From contig MU623444.1 of the NCBI GenBank assembly GCA_025201765.1, positions 1-64,000 on the forward strand: 64,000 nucleotides of DNA, given 5' to 3'. Shown here in pieces: positions 1-12,422 of this stretch. The translations under genes were made by a program, and so were the position numbers. The stretch is from Daldinia sp. FL1419. Lineage: Eukaryota > Ascomycota > Sordariomycetes > Xylariales > Hypoxylaceae. Position 1 is the stretch's first letter. Every line of letters begins with the position of its first letter. The notes under the pieces were generated by a model that ran no database searches, was not told where the DNA came from, and saw only the letters and a program-made list of their open reading frames with translations.

Positions 1-2880
1 ATGTGGATTTTAAATTTTATATATATTTATGGATATATAACCTATTAAGAAATTTATTTATATTTTAAAATTAAATTTTTTTAATTTATTTAATTTTTTA
101 AATATTATTATTATTATAATATAGGTTTTATAATTATATATTTAAAAGTAATTTTATTAAAATTTTTAATTATAAATTATAAAATTATTATTTATATTAA
201 TATATATATAAAATTAATTATATGGTATTTATTAATTTATTTTATATTATAGTATTTAATTATGTAGGTATATTGTTATTTGATAAATTTTGGATTATAA
301 GGAATAAGGTAATTTTAAATATGCCTTTATAGTTCTTATTTTATCTTTAATTATATCCCTTAAGTGTTTGGCAGTACTATTTTGAATTTATATATAAATT
401 ACTAAAGGTTCAATTTTTATGTGTAGATTTTTTAAATATATGTGAATTATTAACTTTTTTTTAATAATTTCTTAATTAAATTCTTAAATTTTTAAAATAA
501 TGTTATATTAAATTTTTAAAATATTAATAAGGTTTTTTAAGGTTTTAATAATTGATGTTATTATTTAATTTACAAAGTAATAATTAAATATTATATTAAT
601 TTATTAATTTATAATTAATAATAAATTTATAAGGTTATTATTTAATTTTTTAATATTATAAAAATTAAAAATTAATTTTATTCTTAAGATTTTATTAATA
701 TATCTAAATATTTAATTTATTTAATATTTAATCTTAATAATAGTATATATCTTATAATTAATTATTTTAATTTTTTTAATTTAAATTCCAATACTTGTTT
801 TAATAAGGTTTTCCAATGTTTATAGACTTAGATATCTTAATTTTAAATACCATCTAAATATATCTATTATTAATATTCACCTTTTCCAATTAAGTTTGTT
901 GTGTTGTATGTAGAATGTTAATTTAGATATTTTAAAAGGGATGTTTTTAAGTATAAATTAATTAAAACAATTAACAAATTCAATTATAATTTCACTATTT
1001 TAAAATTTTAAATAAATACATTTCTAATGGTTGTTCTATTAATATCCTTATTTTTTAAGAATTTGTAAAAATATAAGGTTATAAACAAAATTTAAATAAT
1101 ATATTACATTTAAAAATCTAATTTTCATAATATTATTAATATATTTAACTTTAATATTAATATATTTATAATCTAATATTTAAACCTTATTATCTCCAAT
1201 AATAATATATTCTTTTAGAAAAATTTTTTCATAATTAATAAATTTCAATACTTAATTGAAAATATATATTGTAATTTCTAAATCTAATATAATTAAATTC
1301 TTCAAAAAATAATAACTCACATTATAAATAATATTTATAATATTTATTATAAATATTATTTTTAACTCTAAAATTATTATTTATTTTAATAATCAACTTT
1401 CATTTTCCTAATTAATTATATTATTTTTATTTTTTTCTTTTTCTTTAAAATTATTAAGAATTTTTATTTTTACTATTAATTTAAAATTATATTTAATTTT
1501 CTTTTATATAAATATATTAAATTATATATTAATTCTAAAATATTTAGAACATTTTAATTTAATAATATAAAAATATTTTTTAATTTTATAAAAATTTAAG
1601 CAAATTTTATATTTATTGTACCTATATTTATATATTAATGGATGTAAATATTGGTTAATATTTACATCATTCCTCTTTTATTTATTCAAACTATTTTAAT
1701 ATTTATTTAATTATTTATTTTATTTAATCAATCTTCCCTTACAAAAATTTTCTTCTTTATTAAAATTGTTAATATTATTATTTTTGTAGTAAATAATAAA
1801 AATATTTTTGTAAATCTTTCCTTTTCCCTTTTAATTTATATTTATAATATAAATATAATTTTTAAAAAAATATATAATATTTTTAAAAATTAATGTTTTA
1901 TTATTAATTTTTTTTTAATATATTATTATTTAAATAAATGCCCATTCTTAAAGCATTAGTATTATTATTTGCAAAGTAGTTAAAAATCATTTTTATGGAT
2001 TAATAATAATAGTAAGTTTTTTATTTATTCCATATAATATAGTTATTTTTTAAGAAATAATCCATTCCTCCCAATTTTTAAATTATTTTAAAAATAATAT
2101 TGTTATTTTCTTATAACACTCTTTTACTTCATATTTGTTAAAATTAATATCAAAAATTTTCTTAAAAATAATATATTTTTTTCAAATATTTTGGATTAAA
2201 AATAAAATTAACATTTAATAAGACTTTAATATAGTTTTTATTATATAATTTAAAAATTAGATTAATTTATTATATTTAATATTATATAAAATTATGGTTC
2301 ATATATATATTTATATATTTTCATTATAATAAAATTTTTTAATTAGTGTAAACTAACCTATATTACAAAGGTAAACATTTATAATAAAGTTATTAGGCAT
2401 ATTTATTATATTACCTTATCTACCTCTTCTAAAAATCAACAAATTATTTAAATTTTTAAAATTAATTTTATAATCTTCAATATTTAATTATATTAGCCAA
2501 AAGGTTAAAAAGAATAAAAATCTCCTTATTAAATTAATATTTTCTAGATTTAACTAATCCCACACATCTAAATTATAGGCCAAAACTATAAAAACCTAAT
2601 TCCATATTTCCTAATTATTAAATATAAACAATTGATTTTTTTTTACAATATTTTTAGATAATATTATTTAATTAAATATAATTAAAATTATATTAAATAT
2701 ATATTTATACAACATAATTAAATTAATATTAACCATATATTTATATTGGAATATAATTAAAATTTTTAATTATTATATAAAATATAAAAAAAAATTATAA
2801 TTATAAAATTCATGTTATTATTATTATTTTTAAAATTTTAAAATAAAGTAGTAAGGCTTTTTATGGAATTATTATAAGGG
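1..2880. other. AT-rich, gene-free block (probable RIP-degraded repeat)
   Basis: Almost only A and T for 2.9 kb, with frequent TA and TAAT runs, stops in all frames and no recognisable gene. Composition changes abruptly to about half GC just after 2880. In Pezizomycotina such blocks usually are transposons or subtelomeric/centromeric repeats mutated C-to-T by repeat-induced point mutation; that reading is inference, because no intact relative is in the window to compare. Confidence 0.75.
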
Positions 2881-2949
2881 AGAGAATTTTTCCACGCTAT
2901 TTTTAGGCTTACTAATCCAACAGAATGGAGCGGATAGCCTACGGTGCAC

Positions 2950-2992
2950 CATTAGTGCAAAACCGACAAAACCCAAAACGCGGATGAAAATT
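2950..2992 (+). repeat. Left terminal inverted repeat, 43 bp perfect core
   Basis: Starts CATTAGTGCAAAACC and ends GGATGAAAATT; identical to the reverse complement of 3471-3513. Confidence 0.9.
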
Positions 2993-3023
2993 CGTCTGAT
3001 TGGTCAGATTCCCTGCAGGGGTA

Positions 3024-3453
3024 CGCTATATTTATAGCGCAAAGATGCGCTAAACCCTCTGTAATTACAGCGAGTTATAGTGATTAGTACGCTATATTTT
3101 AGTAGGTTAGTAAAAAGTCTCCGAGACCTCACTAAATCCGCTATAATTATAGTACACATGAATACTAAAGCCGCTATAAATATAGGGCATTTTAGGTACT
3201 TATTAAATACACTATAATTTTAATAAGTAATTGTACTATGTCCCCTGTAATTATAGTTAGTTTAGTGGAGATATACACTATAAATATAGCGCTCTTCAAA
3301 AAGGTATTCATGGAGTCAATTTAAGGTTAGAGCTCTAAGGTTAGACCAATCAACACTCTTATATTTCAATCAGTATATTTATAGCACCTGATCCACTAAA
3401 ATGCGCTGTAGTTCTAGGGGGCTTAGCGTATTAATGCGCTATAATTATAGCGC
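3024..3453. repeat. Array of degenerate GCGCTATAATTATAGCGC palindromes
   Basis: Repeated short palindromes lie every 30-100 bp inside the element: 3024-3039 (CGCTATATTTATAGCG), 3141-3152, 3174-3185, 3278-3289 and the perfect 18-bp palindrome at 3436-3453. Half or mutated copies occur between them, for example near 3068, 3100, 3210, 3247 and 3374. Each could form a small hairpin. Role unknown. Confidence 0.75.
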
Positions 3454-3470
3454 TTCTCATAAATCGAACA

Positions 3471-3513
3471 AATTTTCATCCGCGTTTTGGGTTTTGTCGG
3501 TTTTGCACTAATG
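3471..3513 (-). repeat. Right terminal inverted repeat, 43 bp perfect core
   Basis: Reverse complement of 2950-2992 with no mismatch over 43 bp. Confidence 0.9.
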
Positions 3514-3532
3514 GGCCACCGTAGATAGCCTG

Positions 3533-4491
3533 AATGAATCGAACTCTTATCTTGTTTATGCAAACATAAAAGGCGTAGAAGACTGTTGGAATGTGTGTGG
3601 CTGGTATACAGGGATATTATACGCCCCACATCCGTGACCTTTATATACAACCGTAGATATGCCCATCTATTCTCTAAGATAGGTAGACTTGATAATACAA
3701 GTAACTTACCTCATACATATTACAAGTGCTGTTGTCGAGGATTCGCGTTCCCTGGTACTAAATAAAGGACCACATTTTGAGGCTCAAGCTTTAAGTGTAT
3801 GTCGCATTTAAGAAAGAAACATCAGCAACTTATTCAAAGATACGGCTGCGCTATTGGTTCTAATAAATTGTGTTTGGTTTTATTCTCTGAGCCCTGTTGC
3901 GAATCCGTTTCAGGGGGATTTCCCCCTCGCGCCATATCGCACGATCGACTTTTATTAGTACCAGATCCATTTCACCCACATTCCCTCGGTAGATCTACAC
4001 AAGGGATAAAGAAACAACAGAAAATCAAGTAGTACAACGTATAACGTTGTCAAAAGTCAGTACGATAACCAGTTTGCACAAGTTTGATTCGTACTGGTTA
4101 GCTTAAATTTATTTCCGTAAATAAACGATCTAACTTAGCTTATGATTATTGAGTTACCCAAGGTATTGGATACGTGTAATAAATCTAAAGCGATTAGGGA
4201 CATAGGTATTCAATATTGTTTCGAATCCACCTGACGCTATGACCCAAGATGGGAAAGCCTCTAAAATCGACTGATTATGAGCTGAGCGACGGCAAGTTCG
4301 CCGACGCCAGGATCCAGGGGCTAAAATAATCACTTTTGTATGTTATTTAAATCAATGACAACCCGGTCATGCCAATTAAACGTTCTATTTAGAAATGTCA
4401 AGCAGAGCTTCACTTCACCTCCATTCTCATACTATCATACCGACTTATTACCATTAATAATTATTAATCAAGCTACCCGGTGTTTCTAGTC
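3533..4491. other. Intergenic, no gene seen
   Basis: Normal base composition. The short open frames here (up to 77 codons) lack signal peptides, domains or convincing splice extensions. It must contain the promoter of the small gene at 4492. Confidence 0.5.
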
Positions 4492-4737
4492 ATGCCCGCC
4501 ATCGACACCGAACTTATTACCCGAGAGTTGCCACAACTCATCACCCGGGAGATGAGCAATATGAGCATCATTATGAAAAGAGAGGTTGACCATAGAGCCA
4601 TCGAAACGTTTCTAGTGGGTGAGTAGTAGTTTTAACTCGATACTCGGTTTGATCTCCAGTTAACGTATTTCAACATAGCTTTTACCTGCATCTTCGGCGT
4701 CGGTGGTTGGATACTTTGGATGGTCAAGCAAAAGTAG
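4492..4737 (+). CDS. Predicted 61-aa tail-anchored membrane protein (two exons)
   Basis: Exon 1 is 4492-4618, the intron 4619-4678 (60 bp, GTGAGT...CAACATAG), exon 2 4679-4737. The spliced product starts MPAIDTELITRELPQ, has a charged, Met-rich hydrophilic region of about 40 residues, then one hydrophobic stretch (FLVAFTCIFGVGGWILWMV) ending in VKQK. That is the layout of a C-terminally anchored small membrane protein. I do not recognise a family. Support is the clean intron that joins an open frame to a membrane segment; without splicing both exons are tiny. It could be spurious. Confidence 0.4.
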
Positions 4738-5374
4738 TTGATGACCAAAGGAACATATTTTACACACGCGAACTTCCCCTGATCTTGCCGAGGAGAAACA
4801 TATCGACCCAACACCGAGAGGAAAGATACAATACACTATTAATACCCCATACGCAGAGAAGCATTTAGGCTACAGGCGAGCCAGTGCACTGTTGTATATA
4901 GCATTATTCCAATATTCCGAGATACCCCACCATAGAAGATACCTAGGTACACAACCATTCGATTGATTTGAAGCATTCTAGGACTGGGGGAACCCCGTAG
5001 TTGTTGCAGGCTATCTTACATGGTGAAAAACAGGTATGCCGTGATTTCGTTGTTAAAAGCACCTGCCTACCTGCTTAGCTACCTTAGGTAATGAGTTAGA
5101 GGATGGTAAGCTATGTTAATAGGAGCAAGTCTTAAAAATATAGAGAGATCTATGATCCTGTACGACGACTGGTTTCTCGCAAAACGGATACAATTACTGA
5201 AACAATCTATATTACTATCGTTCTAGTCTGTTCCAAACTTCGTGGCCAATACATCGCTCTTGGCGCTTCTAATATGCCATGCTGGGTTAAAGAAAGGATC
5301 TATGACCCTTTATGCCATGGGCATGTTGATACCGGGAAGCTCAGTGAGCCCTATAAAATAGTTAGAGAAATGTA
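4738..5374. other. Intergenic, no gene seen
   Basis: Holds the 3' flanks of the convergent genes on either side; one ACCTAGGTA motif near 4940. Nothing else recognised. Confidence 0.5.
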
Positions 5375-6729
5375 TCATAAAAGGAGGAGGTGGTAAAACT
5401 TACATCCGTCCTCATCCTCAGACACGACCTTCTTCACGCTGCATTGCCTTGCAGTGTCGATGGCCTGGGTCTGAAGGGTGGCGCATCGCGCACCCATGCA
5501 GCCGGAGGTGTCCATGGCCTTCTGGAGGGCGTCACCCTTCCATCCGAACACGTAGTCACCGTGCTGGCCGTATCCGGTGTTGTCACCTGTGCTGAGGTAG
5601 AAGGGCTGGGATCCATCGGTGGGCCATTCGCTCTGGTCGTTGAACTTAGTGGTGTCCCAAACGACCTCGTACATCAGCTGAGGAATTCGGATAGGGTGGG
5701 TCGAAGGGCAAGAGCCTCCCAAGCTGAGGAAGTTGGCCGGGCCGGTCGTGGGGTAGGCAACGTGGTCCTGGTGGTTAGGGCTGTCCAGGTTCTTTCCATC
5801 CCAGCAACTAAATAAATCATTAGTATTTCCCCATATCCTAGTACAAGAAGCAGGAGGACTTACGTGGGGAAAAGAATGTTGGATCGGATACCACCGGCGC
5901 ACACCTTGTTGGGAAGAGACTCAGAGTCGACGCTGAAGGTATGGTAAGCTACCGTACGTGTTAAAGAGGGCAGAGAATGCTACTCACTTGTCGTCCATGC
6001 AAGGAGCACCAACGTCACCACCGTAGTTGGGTCCGGTGTAGCAACGGAAGCAGTTTTGTCTCTTCAACGTAGTGTCGGGCCTGGAGCGCGCCATAGCGTC
6101 TCCGGAGAGCATGCGGAACCCCTGTGGGAATAGATCAGTACGGTTGCTCTACGATTGTATTGCTTAGGTGGGTGATACTTACCGGCTTAAAGGCGGTGAT
6201 TTGGCCGGGCTGAGCCGAGACGTAGTAGACAAGGATACCGCCCTGGGTTTGGGTGCTGAACTGGTCGTTGAATTGCAGACTAGTACATTATCAGTGGCTG
6301 ATAGACTAAATGTTAGGGAATATTTAAGAGAACATACGCATGACCAAGCTGGGGAACACGCTTGTAGGTGCCATTGCGGGCCTTGAAGTAAAGGTTGGCA
6401 GTCCAGTAGTTACTGAAGTCCTCGCCTATATACGCGTAAGTAAAATAATCCGTGAATTCTCGAGTGGCATACTCACTAAACTGGCAAGTGGTGCAGTCAG
6501 CTGTTTCGGCGACATCGCCAGTAGTCATTGAGGCGTTGAAACCGTTACCTCCGACAATTTGGTGGACGTGCGAAGAGGGGATCGCGCCGGGGTTGACAAG
6601 AGGATCGATTCGGTCAATGACAACGTTCGGGCATCCGAATCGAAGCATAGTGGTACCACCGAAACCACCACCGAACTGGGGGGCCGCTTCGGCGAAGGCG
6701 GCGAAACCGAGGAGAGTAGTCCAGAACAT
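5375..6729 (-). CDS. Secreted DUF1996 domain protein (copy 1)
   Basis: Six exons: 6729-6477, 6425-6338, 6279-6183, 6121-5988, 5932-5864, 5807-5375, giving 357 aa. All junctions are GT-AG and keep frame. Residues 1-15 (MFWTTLLGFAAFAEA) are a signal peptide. The rest matches the fungal DUF1996 pattern: LRFGC..., SHVHQIVGGN, DFSNYWTA, KRVPQ, CWDGKNLDSPNH, DYVFGWKGDALQ. The function of the family is unknown; members are extracellular or wall-associated, and some also carry WSC domains, which are absent here. The first intron is 51 bp and in frame, so intron retention would still read through. A TATATATA box lies at 6816-6823. A paralogue is at 21809-23047. Confidence 0.88.
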
Positions 6730-8973
6730 TTTGAGAGAACTTTGATTATCACAAACTTTGCTGGATGAAGATCAGAGTGTGTACCAGATGTGATCCGCCG
6801 TTGGGCATGTTTGGATATATATAGATTCATATTCACTATGGGAACTAAGGCTTTGCTTATTAACTGCCGAAGCATCGATATCCTATTAATATTAACATGG
6901 ATGGTACCCAACTTATCGAGTTTCCAGAAAAGTCACGGTATGCCACTGTCCCTGTATTCTATAAAGCTTAGAGGCTAATATTCTCGGGCTAATATGCAGG
7001 ACATTTCTGATAGGCCCGCACCGGGTAAAAGGACTGAGACTTCTCCAGCATTTCGGGCAAGGAAAACAATCTGGGGCCCCTTTTTACCGGTGATAGGATT
7101 ACCGATGGATTATGTATCTCTAACTTGGCACCAAATATTTCCTATTCCAAATCACGAAGCCTCTACCAACATGGCGGGACATTAAGCAAACGACTTGGAT
7201 CCGCGGTTTCTATGGAAAGAAAGTTAAGAAGCAATACCGTCCTACGTCACGTCTCAACCTACCCTACCTACCTAGGCATCTAGGGCGTACGGAAGAGGTA
7301 ATTCATCATGAGAACAGATCTCGAATGCAGAAACCCGATATATATCTTCGGACTAACAGCAATATAGACGGGATTTTTTATTGGCTCATACCGTTGCCGG
7401 TGTCAGTACTAGTGAGCCTTAAATGAGACAAGCACCAATCACATGGTTCATATTGGCGCAAATTCAAACTTCAGGCCTCATTTTAAATGATAGGTAATTT
7501 TTCTCGAATAAGAGAAGAGCCAAGGCCAGGGAGTTCGGCTTCAGGTGGGAGTTGAAAAATTGTTTCGGCGGCTCCGTGAAGAAAATGCAATGCAAACATG
7601 CAATGTCCACGGCTTCTGCTTTGCTACGACATGCTCCTACATTTCCATTCGTATATCAACCCTCAAATCTCGGGTATTCACGGTCAACTATGCATGGAGA
7701 AATAAGACGGTTAGGGGCTTAACAACCGGATAGGGCGTAAAGAGAATCGAGATAAAATCCCTCCTGGCGTGGTGTTTATATTTACGATTAAGTGCTTAAA
7801 CGAACATAGGGGCGAAGTTTTTACACTTTATTAGTCCAGGCCAAACATTCCTAGAGGAGTGCCTTATGATATCGTGGAAGAGGCATACCATCTGCCAACT
7901 TAGGTCTCGATCTTACTTGAATATACCATCAATATTTCAGATGAATATCAGAGGTGACGAGGCAACTCCTAAATGGGCGTCAAAGAGCTAGGTAGACAGT
8001 AAAGCCTAGAACTCTCTGGATACCAAGGATGAGGATTTTTGCCAAGGCTAAGCCCGATGCTGAATCCGGGGTTGAATCCATACTTACAGAAACAGCAGGT
8101 GGTGATCCGTTGATCCAAATCACGATTCCACTTCCGAAACTAAATAGTAATTACACATACAAAAAAAAAAAGGTTTTTCTAAGAAGAAGAAGGAAACATT
8201 ATATAGAACATAGGTACCTATACATTGGGAAAAATGATCTAACTATAGTAATAATCAAGCACACCCGGGTAAGAATGGCGCATAAGAAGTAAGACTGGCC
8301 CCTGGAAGAGATTACTTGTGAAAAGTAGGTAGAGAATATAGGAAGAAAATAAATGATGCTCGAACCCAAAAAATCTTACCCTAATAACTATAAGATCCCG
8401 AACTTTTTTTTCTTCCCCTTCATGGCCGTATTTACTTCATTACTGTCTTGTTAACAAAATGTATTTTCTATTAGACAGGGGTAAGATGAAAACGCTCCAT
8501 AGATCATACGTAAAGATGCTATAACTTCCCTGTTTAGCAAGCGATATCTTTTTTTCTACTTTTTTTCCCGAACCTTGAGAACTATACCTGTTATTTAATA
8601 ACTGCGTATGGATCGCTAAATATGAGTAGCATGCTGGTGCCTGTAGGCGTATTCGTGGATGATAAGATCAAATGATGTTTTATTAATTGGTAATGGGTAC
8701 ATCTTAAGGTACAACTAGGTTGTACTAAGTCGCTTGACTTAGCTCGCTGTGGCGGTGCATTAAGACTGAATTGGGCTCCATTTCTGAACAAACAACATCC
8801 AACATGGAGGTGCCCATGTACTACGCCTTAGGTACCTCCTTATACTTACCTAGGTACCTAGGCACAGCCACGCTTGTGTACCTAGCCCCGCAAAAATAGG
8901 ACGCCCTTTGATCGCTCTGGATGATATAATTCTCCCTGATACAACAACAACCCATCTGATGTGTTGAGTTGAG
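6730..8973. other. Long intergenic region, no gene seen
   Basis: 2.2 kb without a supported gene. It contains the DUF1996 promoter, with TATATATA at 6816-6823. TACCTAGGTA-type clusters lie near 7260-7285 and 8820-8885. The 87-codon frame at 8029-8292 is Lys/Arg-rich low complexity and is not accepted as a gene. Confidence 0.5.
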
Positions 8974-10196
8974 TTGAGCTCGTGTTTTCGTTTACTCGCC
9001 TTTTGCTATTGCAACTTTCAACGCTCTATGAAACGTCTTATCCGGAGATTTACTCATCCGCACGGTGACAAGGTGAAGGTGTCGAGAAAGAATAACTCAA
9101 ACGATGACGCTCGGCATGAACCAAACCAAATGCCTAAATCAGCAAGACAGGGTGATAGTATGAGTAATTCATCTATCAATGGTACTCACAGATTCTCGTT
9201 CGTCCCGGGTTTCTTCGAAGATTACTCCCGGATTGCAGAGGATTCACCCGATAATAAAATCTCAACCCAGCCTGCTCTAGGAATCTTATCGCGAGATTAT
9301 GATTATTCGAGTAATAACTTGGTACACGATAAAGAGCTTCCTCAGTGGGCTAAGTTTGAGCACTATATCAAATATCTTAATCAAAAACACGTAGACGACG
9401 GTATATCATATAAACTGGTGTACGTAATAAGGCACGGGCGAGGGGTCCATAATGTGAAAATGGACGAGCTCAAGGTATCTGAGGAAGCTGGGAAGCTCGA
9501 AATAGTTGACGGAAAAGCTTTAAACTGGAAGGTAAGGCAATAAACTTCTTTTATGGCCTACGTTGTTCATTTAACTAGAAAACTGGCTAATTATTCCAGA
9601 ACCATTGGTCTCATAAAGACGGAGACGGCAAGGTAAAATGGGATGATGCTAGATTGGTGAATGAGGGAATAGAGGAAGCAAAAATGCTATCCAAGTTATG
9701 GCTAGACGAAGCCCAAAGAGATGCTCTGCCTCTCCCTGGAACTATTTATACTAGTCCCCTTGCGCGATGTTTGGATACAACCAAGCTCGTCTATACCCCC
9801 ATCATGGATATGCGCGGGAGACGGCTTGAACCGATAGTAAAGGAAAAGCTCAGAGAGCGGATCACAGATCATACGTGTGATAGACGAAGCTCCCGATCTT
9901 GGATAAAGCAAAACTATCCTAACTACATTATTGAAGAGGGATTCTCAGAGTTAGATACGAGTTGGAAAGCCGATTCGGCGGAGTCACTCGAGCAGCACAT
10001 AGACAGGATACAGCAGCTCCTCGACGATATTTTCGCACATGATACTTCTCCCATCATCTCCCTAACAACCCATTCTTATACCATTACAGCGCTGTTAGCG
10101 GTAATCGGGTATCCCAAATTTATGGTAAATGAGGGGACGATTGTGGCGTTATTCATCAAGGCAGAGAAGACTGCGGTAGATACTTCAGCTTCTTGA
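8974..10196 (+). CDS. Histidine phosphatase superfamily (phosphoglycerate mutase-like) protein
   Basis: Two exons, 8974-9531 and 9600-10196, with a 68-bp intron, giving 384 aa; Met19 at 9028 is an alternative start. The phosphate-handling motif is intact: VYVIRHGRGVHN (His154 would be the phospho-acceptor), then TSPLARCLDTT, ERITDHTCDRR, EEGFSELD and the second catalytic histidine in SLTTHSYTITALL. The arrangement resembles fungal PMU1-type mutase-like phosphatases rather than glycolytic phosphoglycerate mutase, and an N-terminal extension of about 120 residues is basic and low in complexity. Substrate not predictable from sequence. No signal peptide, so probably cytosolic. Confidence 0.85.
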
Positions 10197-10679
10197 TGAC
10201 CTGGCATAAATTTCTCTTATTTCAGCTGCACGCGCGACCCATGAAAAAGTCATGGTCATATATCGCGTTGCCTCAAGAGAAAAGCAATAGAGTCGGCGTA
10301 TGCACTGCCCCATTTCTTTATTCGAATTGTCAGGGATTCCTTCTCCGCCCCTCATATTGATTGGACCATACCTTACATGTTACCGAGGGGCGTCTGCAGT
10401 GTACCGTTCATTGCCCTGAGATATGGCCCCCAAGCTGCAGGATGGGTTTCAATGTGGTATCGATGCGCTGTATCAATAGAATTCTTCGATTGTCATGAGG
10501 CTCTGCGCAGAATTCTTCCTAAGATATCTTTCTTCTAACTACTGTTTTAGAAACTTCAAGAATACCTAACTTTTGTATAACATTAGCTCGAATCACTTAT
10601 TAGTATTGCCCTAATTCTTATTCCTTCCTAGAGAGGCATCCATCCTTTAGGAATTATCAAGGTTATCATATTTAAGAAA
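10197..10679. other. Intergenic, no gene seen
   Basis: Promoter region of the CorA-like gene. AT-rich near 10560-10680; no motif singled out. Confidence 0.5.
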
Positions 10680-12211
10680 ATGGAAATTCTACGAGAAATT
10701 TCACGTTTGTCAGTTAATGGCGACATAAAGGATAACTCCCCGGTTAATATCTCCGTCTTACGAGCCTACCCACCCTCCCAGAGAGAACCTGGTGCAAATC
10801 TAATCTACGAGCCTCTCAAAACCATTAGCGAGGAATGGATTCTATTTGATGAAATCAGCAAGGATCGCTTATTCGCTCCATTCAACCCCCCAAGGCCAAG
10901 TTTGAATATAATCTTCTTTCCCGATACTAAATGGAAGGATGCCACAAAAGACAAGCCAAATCAGCGCGACCAGATTTGTAATTACATAGGACTAGACGAT
11001 GCGTTACTAGCCTACCTCATGTCCTCGAGGTCGGGCTGGTATCACGTAGCCAGCGATAAGAGATACAACTTCATGATTAAGGATTACCTCTACATGCTTG
11101 CATGGACCTTTAACCCGACAACACTAGAGACGCGTGCTATCCTCGCTGCCCGGAGCGATTATAGGGAACTGTCCAGTTTAAAAACCAAGGATGGGAATTT
11201 TCATTTGCCGGGGCTTCGAGTAGCGCACTTATATCATCCTCTCTCTCTGGCTTGTCTCTCCCTCATTGATTTCGTTTTCTATTTCGACAAGCTCATTGTC
11301 GTCGAAGGATATACGATCGGTGACATCGAGAAGGATACGGGCCATGGGCTATGGGTAAAGGAGAGAGCCCAAACGAAGATTTTCGACCTGGAAAAGCTTA
11401 TGATGGCCTCAAGGAATATTGCAAAAATAATTGGACTGTTTGCTAATCTATTCAAGAGCGTGGAGATTGCAAATACTCTTATAGAGTCTTTGCAGGAGAA
11501 GGAAACATGGGAGAGATGGAGTGATTCAGACGATAAAGAGTGGTCTAAAAACTTCGACTATTGCACCAAATCTTTCGGTTCAGCTGTAGGACTGCTGAAA
11601 TTACGCATAAAAACGATTAAGCAGTCAGGTAGTGTCATGGACAAACGAGCAAAGGCGCAATCCAATGTGGTATGAACCGTCAAGAATTTGCCAACACGCT
11701 ATTGTATAAGAACTAACCTACTGCCTTTCCATTTTTCTAGATATCAACCCTGATCCGCCGTGAAGACGCCGTGACGGGACATCGATTGGCGGAGGCTAGT
11801 AAGAAACTCGCAGAGGCGACCAAGCAGGATAGTTCTGACATGAAAGTAATTGCTATCATGACCATGGCGTTCCTTCCAGCGACGTTCTTCGCTGCCCTGT
11901 TCGACCTACCTACACTGGCCTGGGGCCAACCGCAAGTAATCACGAACGACTTTTGGGTGTATTGGGCTTTCACGCTTCCTACGACGTTGCTAATTTTCTT
12001 TGTATGGTATATGCTAAACAAATATAAAGTGTTCGGGTGGCTAAGGAATCAGAAGAAGGAAAAGAGTAAGGACGGCGACGCAGAAAATGGTACATGTAAA
12101 GGGTTACTAGAAGGCTCTTCAAGAAACCCCGGCACAATGGAGTCATATCAGCGACCTAAGTTTAGGATGAGAACTACCTCCGTGGGGTTTTCTAGATGGA
12201 AGGAAGTATAG
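10680..12211 (+). CDS. CorA-like metal ion transporter family protein
   Basis: Exons 10680-11669 and 11741-12211 (71-bp intron), 486 aa. Residues 1-330 form a large soluble part. A charged helix (REDAVTGHRLAEASKKLAEATKQ) leads into two C-terminal membrane segments, about 365-385 (MKVIAIMTMAFLPATFFAAL) and 401-421 (FWVYWAFTLPTTLLIFFVWY), followed by a basic tail. This is the fold plan of fungal CorA-like proteins. The classical GMN loop of bacterial CorA is not present between the two segments (here FDLPTLAWGQPQ), so Mg2+ specificity should not be assumed. It converges on the lyase gene with 211 bp between them; whether it belongs to that module is unknown. Confidence 0.8.
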
Positions 12212-12422
12212 AGTAGTTTTTGGTTGGATTTATGTCTATTCTTATTTACATATCGGGAGTTTGAACATCATAGCAACGCGGAGAGAGGAGCCTCGGAATA
12301 GTATTATGGACAGCTTAATAGAAGTATTAAATAGATTGCCAGTAGAAATCCTCAGCAGACACTAATAAATCTTCTTTTCTCGATGCTTATAGAATAAGTA
12401 CCGTACCCGTTTGAAAGCGTTA

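Larger units (their letters stand above)
2930..3532. mobile_element. Non-autonomous inverted-repeat element (MITE-like)
   Basis: About 0.6 kb bounded by long inverted repeats: 2950-2992 is a perfect reverse complement of 3471-3513 (43 bp), and similarity continues outward imperfectly (ACGGTG and GATAGCC blocks). The interior has no coding capacity and is filled with palindromes of the type CTATAATTATAG. No target-site duplication could be fixed because the outer edges are diverged. The element sits directly at the border of the AT-rich block. Confidence 0.7.

Noticed and set aside
4190..4225. GTTTCGAATCC-like T-loop, possible tRNA
   Set aside because: The flanking arms do not pair and no D- or anticodon stem could be found.
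5390..5815. 141-codon open frame on the plus strand
   Set aside because: It lies opposite the last exons of the DUF1996 gene; no domain, and the minus strand has clear family conservation.
6452..6768. Plus-strand frames across the DUF1996 first exon
   Set aside because: Shadows of the minus-strand coding sequence.
8029..8292. 87-codon frame
   Set aside because: Poly-Lys/Arg low complexity caused by A-rich DNA; no splice extension or family.
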